A stretch of DNA of 64,000 bases from JADJLQ01 sp031417835 (GTDB taxonomy: Bacteria; Bacteroidota; Bacteroidia; Chitinophagales; Saprospiraceae): NCBI GenBank assembly GCA_031417835.1, contig JANOWJ010000120.1, positions 4,265 through 68,264 on the forward strand. Reading direction: 5' to 3'. The position numbers and the translations under genes were made by a program. The stretch's first letter is position 1. The number at the start of each line of letters is the position of its first letter. The notes below the pieces were generated by a model, which was not told the origin of the DNA, searched no databases, and saw nothing but the letters and a program-made list of their open reading frames with translations. This document shows positions 52,756 through 61,892 of the stretch, piece by piece.

Positions 52756-53346
52756 ATGGCTAAAGCTATTACCAAAGCAGATCTCAAAAAACTCCCTGTC
52801 ATGCCTTATGAAAAAGTACGGCATTTTCTCCGGACAGGGGACCTGTTTTTTAGTTCTGGCAGTTATCTTTTTTCAGGTGCCGTTCAAAAACTGACCAACA
52901 GTGTATGGAGCCACGTAGCAGTAGTCTATGTGGATGAGGAACTCGGTAGGGTGATGTTATTGGAAGCCGAACCGTATATCGGTATACGACTGATCCCTTT
53001 ATCCAAATACCTATATGATTATAATGGAAAAAGAAGACCCTACAAAGGTCAAATCGTACTTGCAAAACTCAACGTAGAATTGGAAAAACCTAAAATAAAT
53101 AGAGGCATAAGTTTTGGATTGGATGAATTGACCAGGCCCTATGATAATTATGAGATCCTCCGGATCATGTTACGTATACTACTGCGCGTGAGCAAACGGG
53201 AAAAAAACAGAGCTTATATCTGTAGTGAACTGGTACGAGATATCCTGGCAAAAGCAGGCATGATTATCCAATATAATGATACGTACATCAGTCCTGAAGA
53301 AGTATATAAAGATCAGAGAATCGATATGAAATATAGAATTTTATAA
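52756..53346 (+). CDS. YiiX/YebB-like NlpC/P60 cysteine hydrolase
   Basis: 196 residues without a signal peptide. It belongs to the permuted papain-fold group: LRTGDLFFSSGSYLFSGAVQ at the start, SVWSHVAVVYVDEE with the active-site His, LEAEPYIGIRLIPLSKYL, and AYICSELVRDILAKAG with the catalytic Cys. Members hydrolyse peptides, amides or lipids. The sulfatase gene begins 12 nt after it, suggesting co-expression, though a functional link is not obvious. Confidence 0.82.
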   Translation: MAKAITKADLKKLPVMPYEKVRHFLRTGDLFFSSGSYLFSGAVQKLTNSVWSHVAVVYVDEELGRVMLLEAEPYIGIRLIPLSKYLYDYNGKRRPYKGQIVLAKLNVELEKPKINRGISFGLDELTRPYDNYEILRIMLRILLRVSKREKNRAYICSELVRDILAKAGMIIQYNDTYISPEEVYKDQRIDMKYRIL

Positions 53347-53358
53347 ATAAAATGACAC

Positions 53359-54801
53359 ATGAAAAAATATAGTCTAGGTAAGATAGCTGCCATCCTGATT
53401 TGTATCATCGGAGTAGTATCTTTTGGTTTTATGCGCAAGTCGCAAACGCCCAATATCGTGCTTATCTTTTTTGATGATCTTGGGTACGGTGACCTATCGT
53501 GTTACGGGTCATTAGATATACGCACACCTCATATGGATCGTCTGGCGGCAGAAGGCATCCGGTTTACTAATTTTTTATCTGCTCAAGCGGTCTGCTCTGC
53601 CTCCCGAGCTGCATTGTTGACCGGATGTTATCCTAATCGAATAGGTATATCCGGCGCCTTGTTTCCTAATGCTGCTACTGGTATCCATGCCCATGAAATG
53701 ACCATGGCCGAGCTACTCAAACAAAAAGGATATAAAACAGCGATCTATGGAAAATGGCATTTGGGTGATAAAAAAGAGTATTTGCCCTTACAGCACGGTT
53801 TTGACGAATATTTTGGCATACCATACTCTAATGATATGTGGCCCGTCGGCTATGATGGAAAACCTGCTACGACGGCAAACAAATTGAGATTCCCCACCTT
53901 ACCACTCTTGGAGGGCAATGAAAAAATAGATTCGTTGAAAACGCTTGATCAGCAAGGTCAATTGACCAAAAAGTATACAGAACGAGCGGTATCATTTATA
54001 TATCGAAACAAAAAGAAACCATTCTTTTTATACCTACCACACAGCATGCCACATGTACCGATCGCCGCTTCAAAAACTTTCCAGGGTAATAGTGTACAAG
54101 GGCCTTATGGCGATGTGATCCAAGAGTTGGATTGGTCCGTAGGTCAGGTTTTAGATGCTTTGAAGCAGAATAAGCTCGATAAAAACACCTTAGTCATCGT
54201 GACCAGTGATAATGGGCCATGGTCCAATTTTGGTAATCATGCCGGATCTACAGGAGGGCTGAGGGAAGGCAAGGGTACCACTTATGAGGGTGGCCATAGG
54301 GTACCTTGTATCGTGCGATGGACTGGCGAGTTACCTTCAGGGCAAATCTGTAATCAACTGAGTTCGACAATAGATATTTTTCCAACAGTAGCAGCTTTGA
54401 CTCAGTCAAAGGTAGGACTGCATAAGATCGATGGCCTCAATTTAGCTTCGCTGTTGTATCAGCCCGCGTCTGCGTCTCCACGATCTACATTTTATTATTA
54501 CTATCGAAAAAACTCTTTGGAAGCTATTCGTAAAGATCATTGGAAATTGGTGTTTGCACACCCGGGCCGGTCGTATAAAAACCAATTGCCTGGCAAAGAT
54601 GGCTTTCCAGGTGTTGCACCAGATGATGTAGCGATCGAAACCGGATTGTATGATTTGCGCAGGGATCCCGGTGAAGCCTATGATATATCTGCTGCTCATC
54701 CTGATATCGTGCAACAACTTCAAGCACTAGCAGAAGAAGCCAGAACCGAATTGGGGGATGATCTGTTGCAGCGTAAGGGCAAAGCCAATAGAAATCAATA
54801 A
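53359..54801 (+). CDS. Exported type I sulfatase (arylsulfatase A-like)
   Basis: 480 residues. An N-terminal hydrophobic segment (IAAILICIIGVVSFGFM) acts as signal or anchor. The formylglycine motif VCSASRAALLTG has the modifiable Cys79 and a C-x-A-x-R pattern. Metal residues are visible at IVLIFFDDLGYGDLS and VIVTSDNGPWSNFG; YGKWHLGD and HSMPHVPI carry the sulfate-site Lys/His. It removes sulfate esters from glycans or aryl compounds. Activity needs an FGE or anSME maturase, which is not in the window; the SUMF1-like domain at 17039-19804 lacks catalytic Cys. Confidence 0.93.
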   Translation: MKKYSLGKIAAILICIIGVVSFGFMRKSQTPNIVLIFFDDLGYGDLSCYGSLDIRTPHMDRLAAEGIRFTNFLSAQAVCSASRAALLTGCYPNRIGISGALFPNAATGIHAHEMTMAELLKQKGYKTAIYGKWHLGDKKEYLPLQHGFDEYFGIPYSNDMWPVGYDGKPATTANKLRFPTLPLLEGNEKIDSLKTLDQQGQLTKKYTERAVSFIYRNKKKPFFLYLPHSMPHVPIAASKTFQGNSVQGPYGDVIQELDWSVGQVLDALKQNKLDKNTLVIVTSDNGPWSNFGNHAGSTGGLREGKGTTYEGGHRVPCIVRWTGELPSGQICNQLSSTIDIFPTVAALTQSKVGLHKIDGLNLASLLYQPASASPRSTFYYYYRKNSLEAIRKDHWKLVFAHPGRSYKNQLPGKDGFPGVAPDDVAIETGLYDLRRDPGEAYDISAAHPDIVQQLQALAEEARTELGDDLLQRKGKANRNQ

Positions 54802-54907
54802 TCCATTTTACAAATAAGTTATACCTCTTATAAAAAAATATGCTGTTACCTACTTATTAAACTTATTTATACATTGAGGCGTGGGAAAATAAAATCCTAA
54901 CGAAGAT

Positions 54908-55309
54908 ATGTTTCAAGAATTTAAAAATTTTATAAACAAAGGCAATGTTTTAGACCTTGCTGTTGCAGTAGTATTGGGTGCTGCTTTTGGAGAAATCGTA
55001 AGCTCTTTAGTCGCTGATATCATCATGCCCGTCATAGGATCAATCTTTAATATTAATTTTGTAGATTGGAAATATATGTTGGAACAAGCCGTAGTCGGGG
55101 CCGATGGAAAGGAGATCACGCCAGCGATCTATTTTAGAATAGGTAAGTTTATTCAATCGATCGTTGATTTCATATTAGTCGCAATCCCTGTATTTTTAAT
55201 TGTAAAATCGGCTGCTAAAGCTCGAATGTCTGCCGGTCCTCCCCCACCTCCTGCTCCTTCACTATCGGAGACTTTGTTGGGCGAGATCAGGGACCTACTT
55301 AAAAAATAA
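54908..55309 (+). CDS. mscL: Large-conductance mechanosensitive channel
   Basis: 133 residues. Inner-membrane pentameric channel that releases solutes on osmotic downshock. FQEFKNFINKGNVLDLAVAV, then VLGAAFGEIVSSLVADIIMP form the amphipathic N-terminal helix and pore-lining TM1. A periplasmic loop (about 45-70) precedes TM2 (IVDFILVAIPVFLIV), and a Pro-rich linker leads to the C-terminal helix (LLGEIRDLLKK). All are standard. Monocistronic, with a terminator behind it. Confidence 0.96.
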   Translation: MFQEFKNFINKGNVLDLAVAVVLGAAFGEIVSSLVADIIMPVIGSIFNINFVDWKYMLEQAVVGADGKEITPAIYFRIGKFIQSIVDFILVAIPVFLIVKSAAKARMSAGPPPPPAPSLSETLLGEIRDLLKK

Positions 55310-55351
55310 ATCATTAGAAATTCTCAAGGCAAATATTTCTGAACGACAAAG

Positions 55352-55384
55352 GCCATTCTTCATCGAATGGCTTTTGTGTTTTTT
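55352..55384 (+). terminator. Rho-independent terminator after mscL
   Basis: Stem GCCATTC / GAATGGC (55352-55358, 55365-55371) with a 6-nt loop, followed by a T-rich tract. Confidence 0.8.
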
Positions 55385-55479
55385 ATAGAGTGGAATATAA
55401 TGAATCTAAAGTCATACAAATGATAGCAGCTTAAATAAACTACATTGAGTCGTAATTCGTAATTTCGTAATTTCTCATT

Positions 55480-57036
55480 ATGCTCGTCAAGACCCATACT
55501 GCGGCAGTACATGGAGTAGATGCCTTACCTATCATCGTAGAAGTCAATGCTGGTGGCAAGGTTGCTGCCGGCAAACAATACTATTTTTTGGTGGGTCTCC
55601 CGGATAATGCAGTCAAAGAAGGCCAACAACGTGTAGAGTCTGCCTTAAAAAATATGGGCTACGACATGCCCCGAATGAAGATCGTGGTCAATCTGGCCCC
55701 TGCTGACATCCGTAAAGAGGGATCTGCCTACGATCTACCTATCGCTATGTGTATTCTAGCCGGATCAAAACAAATACAAGCCACCCATCTCGAAGAATAT
55801 ATGATCATCGGTGAGCTGTCACTTGATGGCACATTAAGGCCTATCAAAGGTGCATTGCCTATAGCCGTACTCGCACATAAAAATAAATTTAAAGGCCTGA
55901 TCCTGCCCATAGCTAATGCTCGTGAGGCAGGTATAGTATCCGGGTTGCCGGTATATGGTATAGACAATTTGCAAGAAGCCATAGATCTAATAGAAGGTAG
56001 ATCTACACGTGCACCCATCACGGTCAATATCAATGATGAGTTTAATAGCTCTGTCAATCTTTATGATCTGGATTTTTCAGATGTCAAAGGTCAGGAAAAT
56101 ATAAAACGAGCTATGGAACTTGCTGCCGCAGGTGGCCATAATGTGATCCTCATCGGACCTCCCGGTGCAGGTAAGACGATGCTAGCAAAAAGGCTGCCCA
56201 CGATACTACCACCCTTGAGTCTGGAAGAAGCGTTGGAAACTACTAAAATCCATAGCGTCGCCGGACTGTTACCGATTGGTGCAAGTATAGTGACGAATAG
56301 GCCATTTCGTTCTCCTCATCATACGATCAGCGATGTAGCATTAGTAGGCGGTGGGTCCAATCCTACACCTGGTGAAATATCTCTGGCTCATCACGGAGTA
56401 CTCTTCTTGGATGAATTGCCGGAATTTAAACGCACCGTACTAGAGGTGTTGCGCCAACCTATGGAAGAGCGACGCGTAACGATATCCAGAGCCAAAATGA
56501 GTGTTGATTTTCCAGCCAGCTTTATGTTGATCGCTTCTATGAATCCATGTCCCTGTGGCTATTATAATCATCCGGAAAAAGAATGTGTGTGCGGGCCCGG
56601 AGTGGTAAAACGATACCTCAATCGTATAAGTGGTCCCCTACTTGATAGAATAGACCTGCATGTAGAAGTCACCCCGGTAGCAGTACATGAACTATCAAAC
56701 TATACATCAACTGCAGAGTCCAGTAAATCCATCGTCGAACGGGTAATCACCGCCAGAGCCATCCAAGAAAAAAGATACCAGAATATACCCGATGTCTATT
56801 GTAATGCACAGATGAGTGGTAAAATGTTGCGCGAAGTCTGTCAACTTCAGCCCGAGGGCGTCAATCTGTTGCGTCAAGCGATGGAACGATTACAACTATC
56901 CGCCAGGGCACATGACCGTATCCTCAAAGTGGCTCGCACAGCTGCAGACCTTGATCATAGTGCTACTATACAAAATCATCATCTTGCCGAAGCAATTAAT
57001 TACAGAAATCTGGATCGTGAAGGTTGGGCCGGATGA
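55480..57036 (+). CDS. comM: YifB/ComM-type magnesium-chelatase-like AAA+ ATPase
   Basis: 518 residues. The N-terminal S5/Lon-protease-like domain (about 1-170) has AVHGVDALPIIVEVNAGGK. The AAA+ core starts LIGPPGAGKTMLAKRLP (Walker A near 227-234) and continues HHTISDVALVGGG, LFLDELPEFKR (Walker B) and FMLIASMNPCPCGYYNHPEK with a Cys cluster CVCGPG. The C-terminal Mg-chelatase-like domain ends SARAHDRILKVARTAADLD. ComM helicases promote branch migration during natural transformation. Its presence suggests, but does not prove, competence. Confidence 0.93.
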   Translation: MLVKTHTAAVHGVDALPIIVEVNAGGKVAAGKQYYFLVGLPDNAVKEGQQRVESALKNMGYDMPRMKIVVNLAPADIRKEGSAYDLPIAMCILAGSKQIQATHLEEYMIIGELSLDGTLRPIKGALPIAVLAHKNKFKGLILPIANAREAGIVSGLPVYGIDNLQEAIDLIEGRSTRAPITVNINDEFNSSVNLYDLDFSDVKGQENIKRAMELAAAGGHNVILIGPPGAGKTMLAKRLPTILPPLSLEEALETTKIHSVAGLLPIGASIVTNRPFRSPHHTISDVALVGGGSNPTPGEISLAHHGVLFLDELPEFKRTVLEVLRQPMEERRVTISRAKMSVDFPASFMLIASMNPCPCGYYNHPEKECVCGPGVVKRYLNRISGPLLDRIDLHVEVTPVAVHELSNYTSTAESSKSIVERVITARAIQEKRYQNIPDVYCNAQMSGKMLREVCQLQPEGVNLLRQAMERLQLSARAHDRILKVARTAADLDHSATIQNHHLAEAINYRNLDREGWAG

Positions 57037-57135
57037 GGGTAGCTGATTTTAGATGAATCCCTATTCCGCCTGAATAATCCCGATAGCTCCTGATCACTAT
57101 CAGAACGGGACAGCTGCACGGAAATTGACTATGTA

Positions 57136-57993
57136 TCAATATGTTTTGGTCATCTGCTCATCGACACATAATATGATGTGTGCTTTGCCCAAATGCGCTT
57201 TTTCTAATTGTTTTATTTGTGTTTGACTCACAGTAGCTATTGATAAATATTTAATGGTTGGGTTCTTTTGTTTTAAATACCACACAATGCCTTCATGCAT
57301 CTCCGAATGGTATGAACCATGAAAGTGAATGAATAGTGCATTTGACTTTTGATGCGCCATAATAAAATGCGCCATCGTCGCATCTTTGATAGCTTGTGCT
57401 TTTGGGAGATTTGGACCTCCGTGACCAGCCATCATCGCCAACATATTTTTATATCCGGGGAGTTCAGCATCATATACGATCGGCAAAGGAGCAATCCAAG
57501 ACTTCTCTTCCGAACTGAGTGTGTCTAAAACCTCAAAACCTCGTCGGGCAACCAAGGAAGCAAATCTTCTGGGAATATTTGTTCCTATAAAAGGCACATG
57601 ATTTAATTTAGCAAAATTGACCAATGGGGCATAGTCCGTTTTAAAGTTAGGCCAAAGCCTGGCCGCAGAATCCAATTGTTTGGCACTTAATTTTCCGACC
57701 AGATAAGCATCTAGTTCATCCTGATTATCTCGTTCGATCATCTCGGCTCCCAAGACCAGTGGTCTGAACGAAAAACAGTCTTGAGTCAATCGCAATTGCA
57801 ACCAATGAGCGATAGCACTATTATGTTCCTCACCAAATAAAAGGATTTCTTGTTGGAGGGCGGCCTTCACCAGCTTTTTATATTTAATTTTTTTTCCTTC
57901 GCCGGTAAATAAAGTAAAAGGTGTAATCCCCTGGCTTTGAGCATCCACCAGAGCAAGTATCACTAATCCGATCAACATCACATATCTAGACAT
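57136..57993 (-). CDS. ChaN-like (DUF399) exported protein
   Basis: 285 residues with a signal peptide (LIGLVILALVDAQSQG); no lipobox Cys. The family motif EILLFGEEHNSAIAHWLQLR is near residue 50, followed by VLGAEMIERDNQDELDAYL, VPFIGTNIPRRFASLVARRG, DATMAHFIMAHQ and LFIHFHGSYHSEMHEG, rich in candidate metal/heme ligands. Campylobacter ChaN binds heme dimers. A role in heme or metal handling is likely. It is divergent from the ArsR gene and close to a metal-type TonB receptor. Confidence 0.83.
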   Translation of the reverse strand: MSRYVMLIGLVILALVDAQSQGITPFTLFTGEGKKIKYKKLVKAALQQEILLFGEEHNSAIAHWLQLRLTQDCFSFRPLVLGAEMIERDNQDELDAYLVGKLSAKQLDSAARLWPNFKTDYAPLVNFAKLNHVPFIGTNIPRRFASLVARRGFEVLDTLSSEEKSWIAPLPIVYDAELPGYKNMLAMMAGHGGPNLPKAQAIKDATMAHFIMAHQKSNALFIHFHGSYHSEMHEGIVWYLKQKNPTIKYLSIATVSQTQIKQLEKAHLGKAHIILCVDEQMTKTY

Positions 57994-58067
57994 ACCATCG
58001 AGTTTGTCTCAAGATAAGGAGCTCAACACTTTAAAAAAAATAAAAAGGACTTGACTATCATTTACTT

Positions 58068-58088
58068 TATCGTATATTTGCGATATAC
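58068..58088 (+). promoter_or_regulatory. Promoter and dyad operator of the ArsR gene
   Basis: The -7 box TATATTTG (58073-58080) is embedded in a dyad TATCG-N8-CGATA (58068-58072, 58081-58085) and a second overlapping dyad GTATA...TATAC (58072-58076, 58084-58088). An operator over the -7 element suits repression by the ArsR protein encoded 10 nt downstream. Confidence 0.65.
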
Positions 58089-58094
58089 AATAAT

Positions 58095-58427
58095 ATGGCT
58101 TATAGTAAACGAGAGGCATTTGGGAGCAAAGAACAGTCACTGGCGACATTTGCTAAAGCACTGGCGCATCCGGCCCGGATCGCTATACTGAGCATTTTAT
58201 CCAAGCGGGACGAGTGTATGTGTGGTCAAATCGTAGATGTACTGCCCTTGGCACAAAGTACAGTGAGTCAGCATTTAAAAGAGCTCAAAGCTGCTGATTT
58301 AATCATAGGGGAGACGGATGGGCCACGATGTTGTTATTGTATCAATTGGAAGGCCTTTGAAAAATTCCACGATGAGTTTACACTACTGTTTACGCGATTA
58401 AAAACTCAACAAGAAAAATGCTGTTAA
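58095..58427 (+). CDS. ArsR-family metal(loid)-responsive repressor
   Basis: 110 residues, winged helix: FAKALAHPARIAILSILSKR, then DVLPLAQSTVSQHLKELKAA (recognition helix). Cys41 and Cys43 in ECMCGQ match the alpha-3 thiol sensor position of ArsR-type As(III)/Cd sensors. Extra Cys clusters CCYC (79-82) and the C-terminal KCC (109-110) could complete a thiolate site. Ligand binding would release DNA and derepress the operon. It overlaps the downstream PAP2 gene by 10 nt, so that gene is likely under the same control. Confidence 0.9.
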   Translation: MAYSKREAFGSKEQSLATFAKALAHPARIAILSILSKRDECMCGQIVDVLPLAQSTVSQHLKELKAADLIIGETDGPRCCYCINWKAFEKFHDEFTLLFTRLKTQQEKCC

Positions 58428-59392
58428 TCTCGCACTTTATTGGAACTATAAAAAATGCAGGATTGGTACTGCTGGCCTTAGGATGTACACGAGGGTATAC
58501 GCAAACCTTAAGTGATTTTACTCGTACTTTGGGCCATTATGATGCATTGAGTCATTATGATGCTGCAGCTACCCATAAACGATCCTATTGGGATATTTTA
58601 AAATTTAAATTAATACCAGGAGATACAAAAGTTGAATCGATTGATCGGATGGGAAGCACCATTACGACTGCTATAACTGAGTACAAGGAGATCATCGGCA
58701 ATGGAACTACACGAAAGCCGCATTATCTAGCCACACGTGAAGCTTTTTCTATACAAGATCCTCCGGCCAATAGTTCAGAACAGACTAAAGCAGAACTATT
58801 ATATCTCCTACAGTTACAATCCACTCGCTCTGCGGAAGATGTTCGATCATCCATGTACTTTGCTACAGTATATTATCGGGTCAATACCAAGCCGGGTGAA
58901 AAAGACTACGCCCAAATGCGGCGCAATCTTTTTCACATTGGTCGATCCATAGCTCCTTGGTTTTGTGCAGACTCGTTACCCATGACGGCTGCATTGGTCG
59001 CCAATGTATGGAAAGATGCCGCCTATCTGATTTGGAAATACAAAAACTATTTTGTCCGTATCAGGCCTTATAAACTAGATACAAATCTTAAAAATCAAGA
59101 AGAAACCAATTGGGCTGCTTATCCGAGTGGCCATGCTACTAATTCTTATGCTAATGCTTATTTATTTTCGGAGTTATTGCCAGAGTTTGCGACCTATTTC
59201 ATCAAAGATGCATATGATATGGCTCATTCCAGAGAGATTATAGGGGTGCACTATCCAAGTGACTCGGAGAGTGGTCGACAATTAGCCAAAGAATTAATCA
59301 ATCGACTAAAATTAAATAGCAATTTCCTGTCCGATCTATCAAAAGCAAAAACAGAAATCCATGCTTTAAAAGTAAAACATGGCTATCCTTAA
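58418..59392 (+). CDS. Exported PAP2-family acid phosphatase
   Basis: 324 residues with an N-terminal export segment (NAGLVLLALGCTRGYTQT). All three PAP2 motifs are present near the C-terminus: KNYFVRIRPYKLD (K-x6-RP), YPSGHATNSY (PSGH) and SREIIGVHYPSDSESG (SRxxxGxHxxxD). The arrangement matches soluble class A bacterial acid phosphatases rather than membrane lipid phosphatases. Translation overlap with arsR (10 nt) ties it to metalloid-responsive control, which is unusual and of unknown purpose. Confidence 0.9.
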   Translation: MLLISHFIGTIKNAGLVLLALGCTRGYTQTLSDFTRTLGHYDALSHYDAAATHKRSYWDILKFKLIPGDTKVESIDRMGSTITTAITEYKEIIGNGTTRKPHYLATREAFSIQDPPANSSEQTKAELLYLLQLQSTRSAEDVRSSMYFATVYYRVNTKPGEKDYAQMRRNLFHIGRSIAPWFCADSLPMTAALVANVWKDAAYLIWKYKNYFVRIRPYKLDTNLKNQEETNWAAYPSGHATNSYANAYLFSELLPEFATYFIKDAYDMAHSREIIGVHYPSDSESGRQLAKELINRLKLNSNFLSDLSKAKTEIHALKVKHGYP

Positions 59393-59427
59393 TCTTTATT
59401 TTTTCATTCCATTAAATTTCATTAACC

Positions 59428-59490
59428 ATGAAAAGCAATTTGAACGTACAGAATCCAGGTGGATGCTGCGGTGGGCTCTGTGGATGCTAA
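59428..59490 (+). CDS. Possible 20-residue Cys-rich peptide
   Basis: ATG at 59428 opens 20 codons ending GGCCGGLCGC, four Cys in the last eight residues. It starts 35 nt after the PAP2 stop and is followed 22 nt later by a large structured terminator, so it could be the last gene of the arsR transcript. Clustered thiols suggest metal(loid) binding or a modified peptide. No family is recognised and no ribosome-binding site is clear. Confidence 0.4.
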   Translation: MKSNLNVQNPGGCCGGLCGC

Positions 59491-59511
59491 TCCTGAGATC
59501 ACATTAAATGG

Positions 59512-59582
59512 AACCGCTGAGGACACTACATTTTATGTAGACCTAATCGTCTATTTGAATTTCTTGACCTCGGCGGTTTTTT
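59512..59582 (+). terminator. Branched terminator after the arsR-PAP2 transcript
   Basis: Outer stem AACCGCTGAGG (59512-59522) with CCTCGGCGGTT (59568-59578), one G-U pair, then TTTTTT. Inside, CTACAT/ATGTAG forms a perfect second hairpin (59526-59540), and AGAC/GTCT can pair near 59539-59552. The branched fold is larger than needed for simple termination. Confidence 0.75.
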
Positions 59583-59583
59583 A

Positions 59584-61890
59584 TCAAAAGCTGTAATTTA
59601 CTTTAATCGCAACATTCCTACCCACTTCGTCGGCAAAATATCGTAGCCGATTGAGATAATCCCGATACGGTCGATCCATTATATTTTCTATTTGCAATGC
59701 ACATTTGACTGGGTTTTTACCGAGTGACAATGTTGTATTAAGCTCCAATCCAAATAAAGTATATCCTGGTGGAGGCAACAAAAAATCCTGTTGTTCAATT
59801 ATATTTTTTTGTCGAAATACTGTTTTACTGTTGAAAATAATGCCACTTTGTTTCCAATGCTTAAAGTCAGAAAAAGTATATTGCAAGCTTTGTTGTATAG
59901 CTGCAGGAGGAGTATACACCAGTCCAAGATTATCTATTAAATTTTTACTGACCACCATCGCATACTTACCGATCCATTTTAAATGATTACTCCAGCTATA
60001 AGAAGCCAACCAATCCATGCCCATCAATCTGGCATCGGCTTGGGTATAAACATAAACTGGAAAAGCGCCTCGTATCGTCAATCGAAATGTTTGTAGGGGC
60101 TCCAGATAAATATAATCCTGAATACGTTGATAGTAAGCCAGCCCTTGTATCAATAGTCGATCGTGCAATCGAAAGTCAGAAGAAATAATGGCTTTTATCG
60201 ACCGTTCTTGTCGGAGATTTGGGTTCCCTTCTTCTAAACTGGCTACACCCTGGTGCAATCCAAAACTATATAATTCATTTACTTCCGGCGATCTGCGTAT
60301 ATAGCCCACATTCATATTTAGATTAAAATTTCGATGAAATTTATACTTCCATCCAATACCGGAACTTAGATTAACGAATGCATGTTTTTTATTCAAAATA
60401 GTTCTAGGGAGTGTGGTTGAAATTACTTTCGCCTGAAGGTGCTGAGATTCCACCCTTCCACCCAGCTCTAGGGCATGGTCGGATTGATCCCATGACAGGA
60501 TTAAAAAGCCGGATGGTTTTACCGCACTATAGTTAGGGATCAATGGTAACACACCTGTCTCCGGGTCATTGACATTATTTACGAAAGAGTATTGTATTCC
60601 TCCACGCATCAATTTACTATTACCAAAATCGTGATGGATTACAGCTTCTGCAAAATGTGACCATTGATCTAAACTTAATGCAGGTATACTAGACCGGCCG
60701 CTACGGCGCACATCATATTCATTTCTGCGATTCCATTGGCTGCCTGCATTAAAGTTCCATACTGTATGAATACTAGGAGACCATCGATTTTCCCATTTAA
60801 CTAATTGATGATGTACTTCTTGTCGTGGGGACTGCAAGAAGCCAGAAAAATCACCTTGAGTAAAAAATGGTTCCTGCCGTCGAAAAGCAGTGGTCAGGTC
60901 AGTGACATTGCTGATATGTGATCCTCTTAATATACCGAGCTCCGTATTAAAGGAAGACATAAACATTTTAGAAAAAAAGAAAGGTGAAACTTTTTTATCC
61001 AACTGGAGGCCGAAATTATACTCTCGTTTACCTGTGTTGGTCAAAAAATAGTCCGGAGTATTCGTATCACCGGAATTTTTATACGTGCCTGTCAATTTCC
61101 ACGCCAACTTGGTATGATATTGTTGCGTTTTTACATTTATCGTATGCCCTCTACCATTGGATTGAAAGATATAATTAAACTGTCCGTGCAGATGAGGATC
61201 TTCTTCAATCGCATTTTGTCCGATCAGAATTGCGCTACCCAGGCCATTACCACCATACATCAAAGAACTCACTCCTTTGACCACTGTGATATGATCAGCA
61301 ATAAATGGGTCTATCTCCGGAGCATGATCATTGCCCCATTGTTGACCTGCCTGGATCAAGCCACTATTAAGAATCGTGATGCGATTTCCATACAACCCAT
61401 GAATAATTGGTTTGGCAACACCACTTCCATTCTTTAAGGATGCTACACCGGATATTTTTTCAAGTAATTCTGCAAGATTTTTGTTTGCACTGCGCACGAT
61501 GTCTTCCTTACTGACTGATTGTACATTTTGGGTGGTCGTTTCCACTATAGATCCATGGACTACGATTTCGTTTAACAATTCCGTATGATGATGCATAAAG
61601 ATTGTAATACTGGTATCCTTAGCTACTTCTAGATAAATTACCTGAGCTTCACACCCGACATGGCTGACCTTCAAGTGATATCCTCCGGCACACAAAGCGG
61701 TGATTTTAAAATGACCATCCTGATCCGTACCTAGCCCTTGATTCGTCTCCTGAATGAATAGGATAGCTAGATCAAGTGGAATGCCTGTGCTTTCATCCAG
61801 GACTATACCTTGCACTGTAATGGTGCACGATTGACTATAGACCATCGGGGCACCAAAACAGGCAAGGATAATGAGATATACGATCCGCAT
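59584..61890 (-). CDS. TonB-dependent receptor, ZnuD-like metal uptake type
   Basis: 768 residues. A signal peptide (ACFGAPMVYSQ), then an N-terminal carboxypeptidase-regulatory-like domain (TVQGIVLDESTGIPLDLAIL, about 22-105) ending in HHHTELLNEIVVHG. The plug domain is at about 115-225 (ELLEKISGVASLKNGSG, PIIHGLYGNRITILNSG, PEIDPFIADHITVVKG). The 22-strand barrel ends in NVAIKVNYSF. The late segment RPYRDYLNRLRYFADEVGRN resembles ZnuD-type zinc receptors. It would import a metal or metal complex with TonB energy. The lipoprotein gene starts 2 nt upstream, forming an operon. Confidence 0.87.
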   Translation of the reverse strand: MRIVYLIILACFGAPMVYSQSCTITVQGIVLDESTGIPLDLAILFIQETNQGLGTDQDGHFKITALCAGGYHLKVSHVGCEAQVIYLEVAKDTSITIFMHHHTELLNEIVVHGSIVETTTQNVQSVSKEDIVRSANKNLAELLEKISGVASLKNGSGVAKPIIHGLYGNRITILNSGLIQAGQQWGNDHAPEIDPFIADHITVVKGVSSLMYGGNGLGSAILIGQNAIEEDPHLHGQFNYIFQSNGRGHTINVKTQQYHTKLAWKLTGTYKNSGDTNTPDYFLTNTGKREYNFGLQLDKKVSPFFFSKMFMSSFNTELGILRGSHISNVTDLTTAFRRQEPFFTQGDFSGFLQSPRQEVHHQLVKWENRWSPSIHTVWNFNAGSQWNRRNEYDVRRSGRSSIPALSLDQWSHFAEAVIHHDFGNSKLMRGGIQYSFVNNVNDPETGVLPLIPNYSAVKPSGFLILSWDQSDHALELGGRVESQHLQAKVISTTLPRTILNKKHAFVNLSSGIGWKYKFHRNFNLNMNVGYIRRSPEVNELYSFGLHQGVASLEEGNPNLRQERSIKAIISSDFRLHDRLLIQGLAYYQRIQDYIYLEPLQTFRLTIRGAFPVYVYTQADARLMGMDWLASYSWSNHLKWIGKYAMVVSKNLIDNLGLVYTPPAAIQQSLQYTFSDFKHWKQSGIIFNSKTVFRQKNIIEQQDFLLPPPGYTLFGLELNTTLSLGKNPVKCALQIENIMDRPYRDYLNRLRYFADEVGRNVAIKVNYSF

Positions 61891-61892
61891 CT

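Noticed and set aside
17039..54801. SUMF1-domain protein as maturase of the sulfatase at 53359-54801
   Set aside because: The FGE Cys pair is missing, the domain is fused to a secreted hydrolase, and the genes are 33 kb apart.
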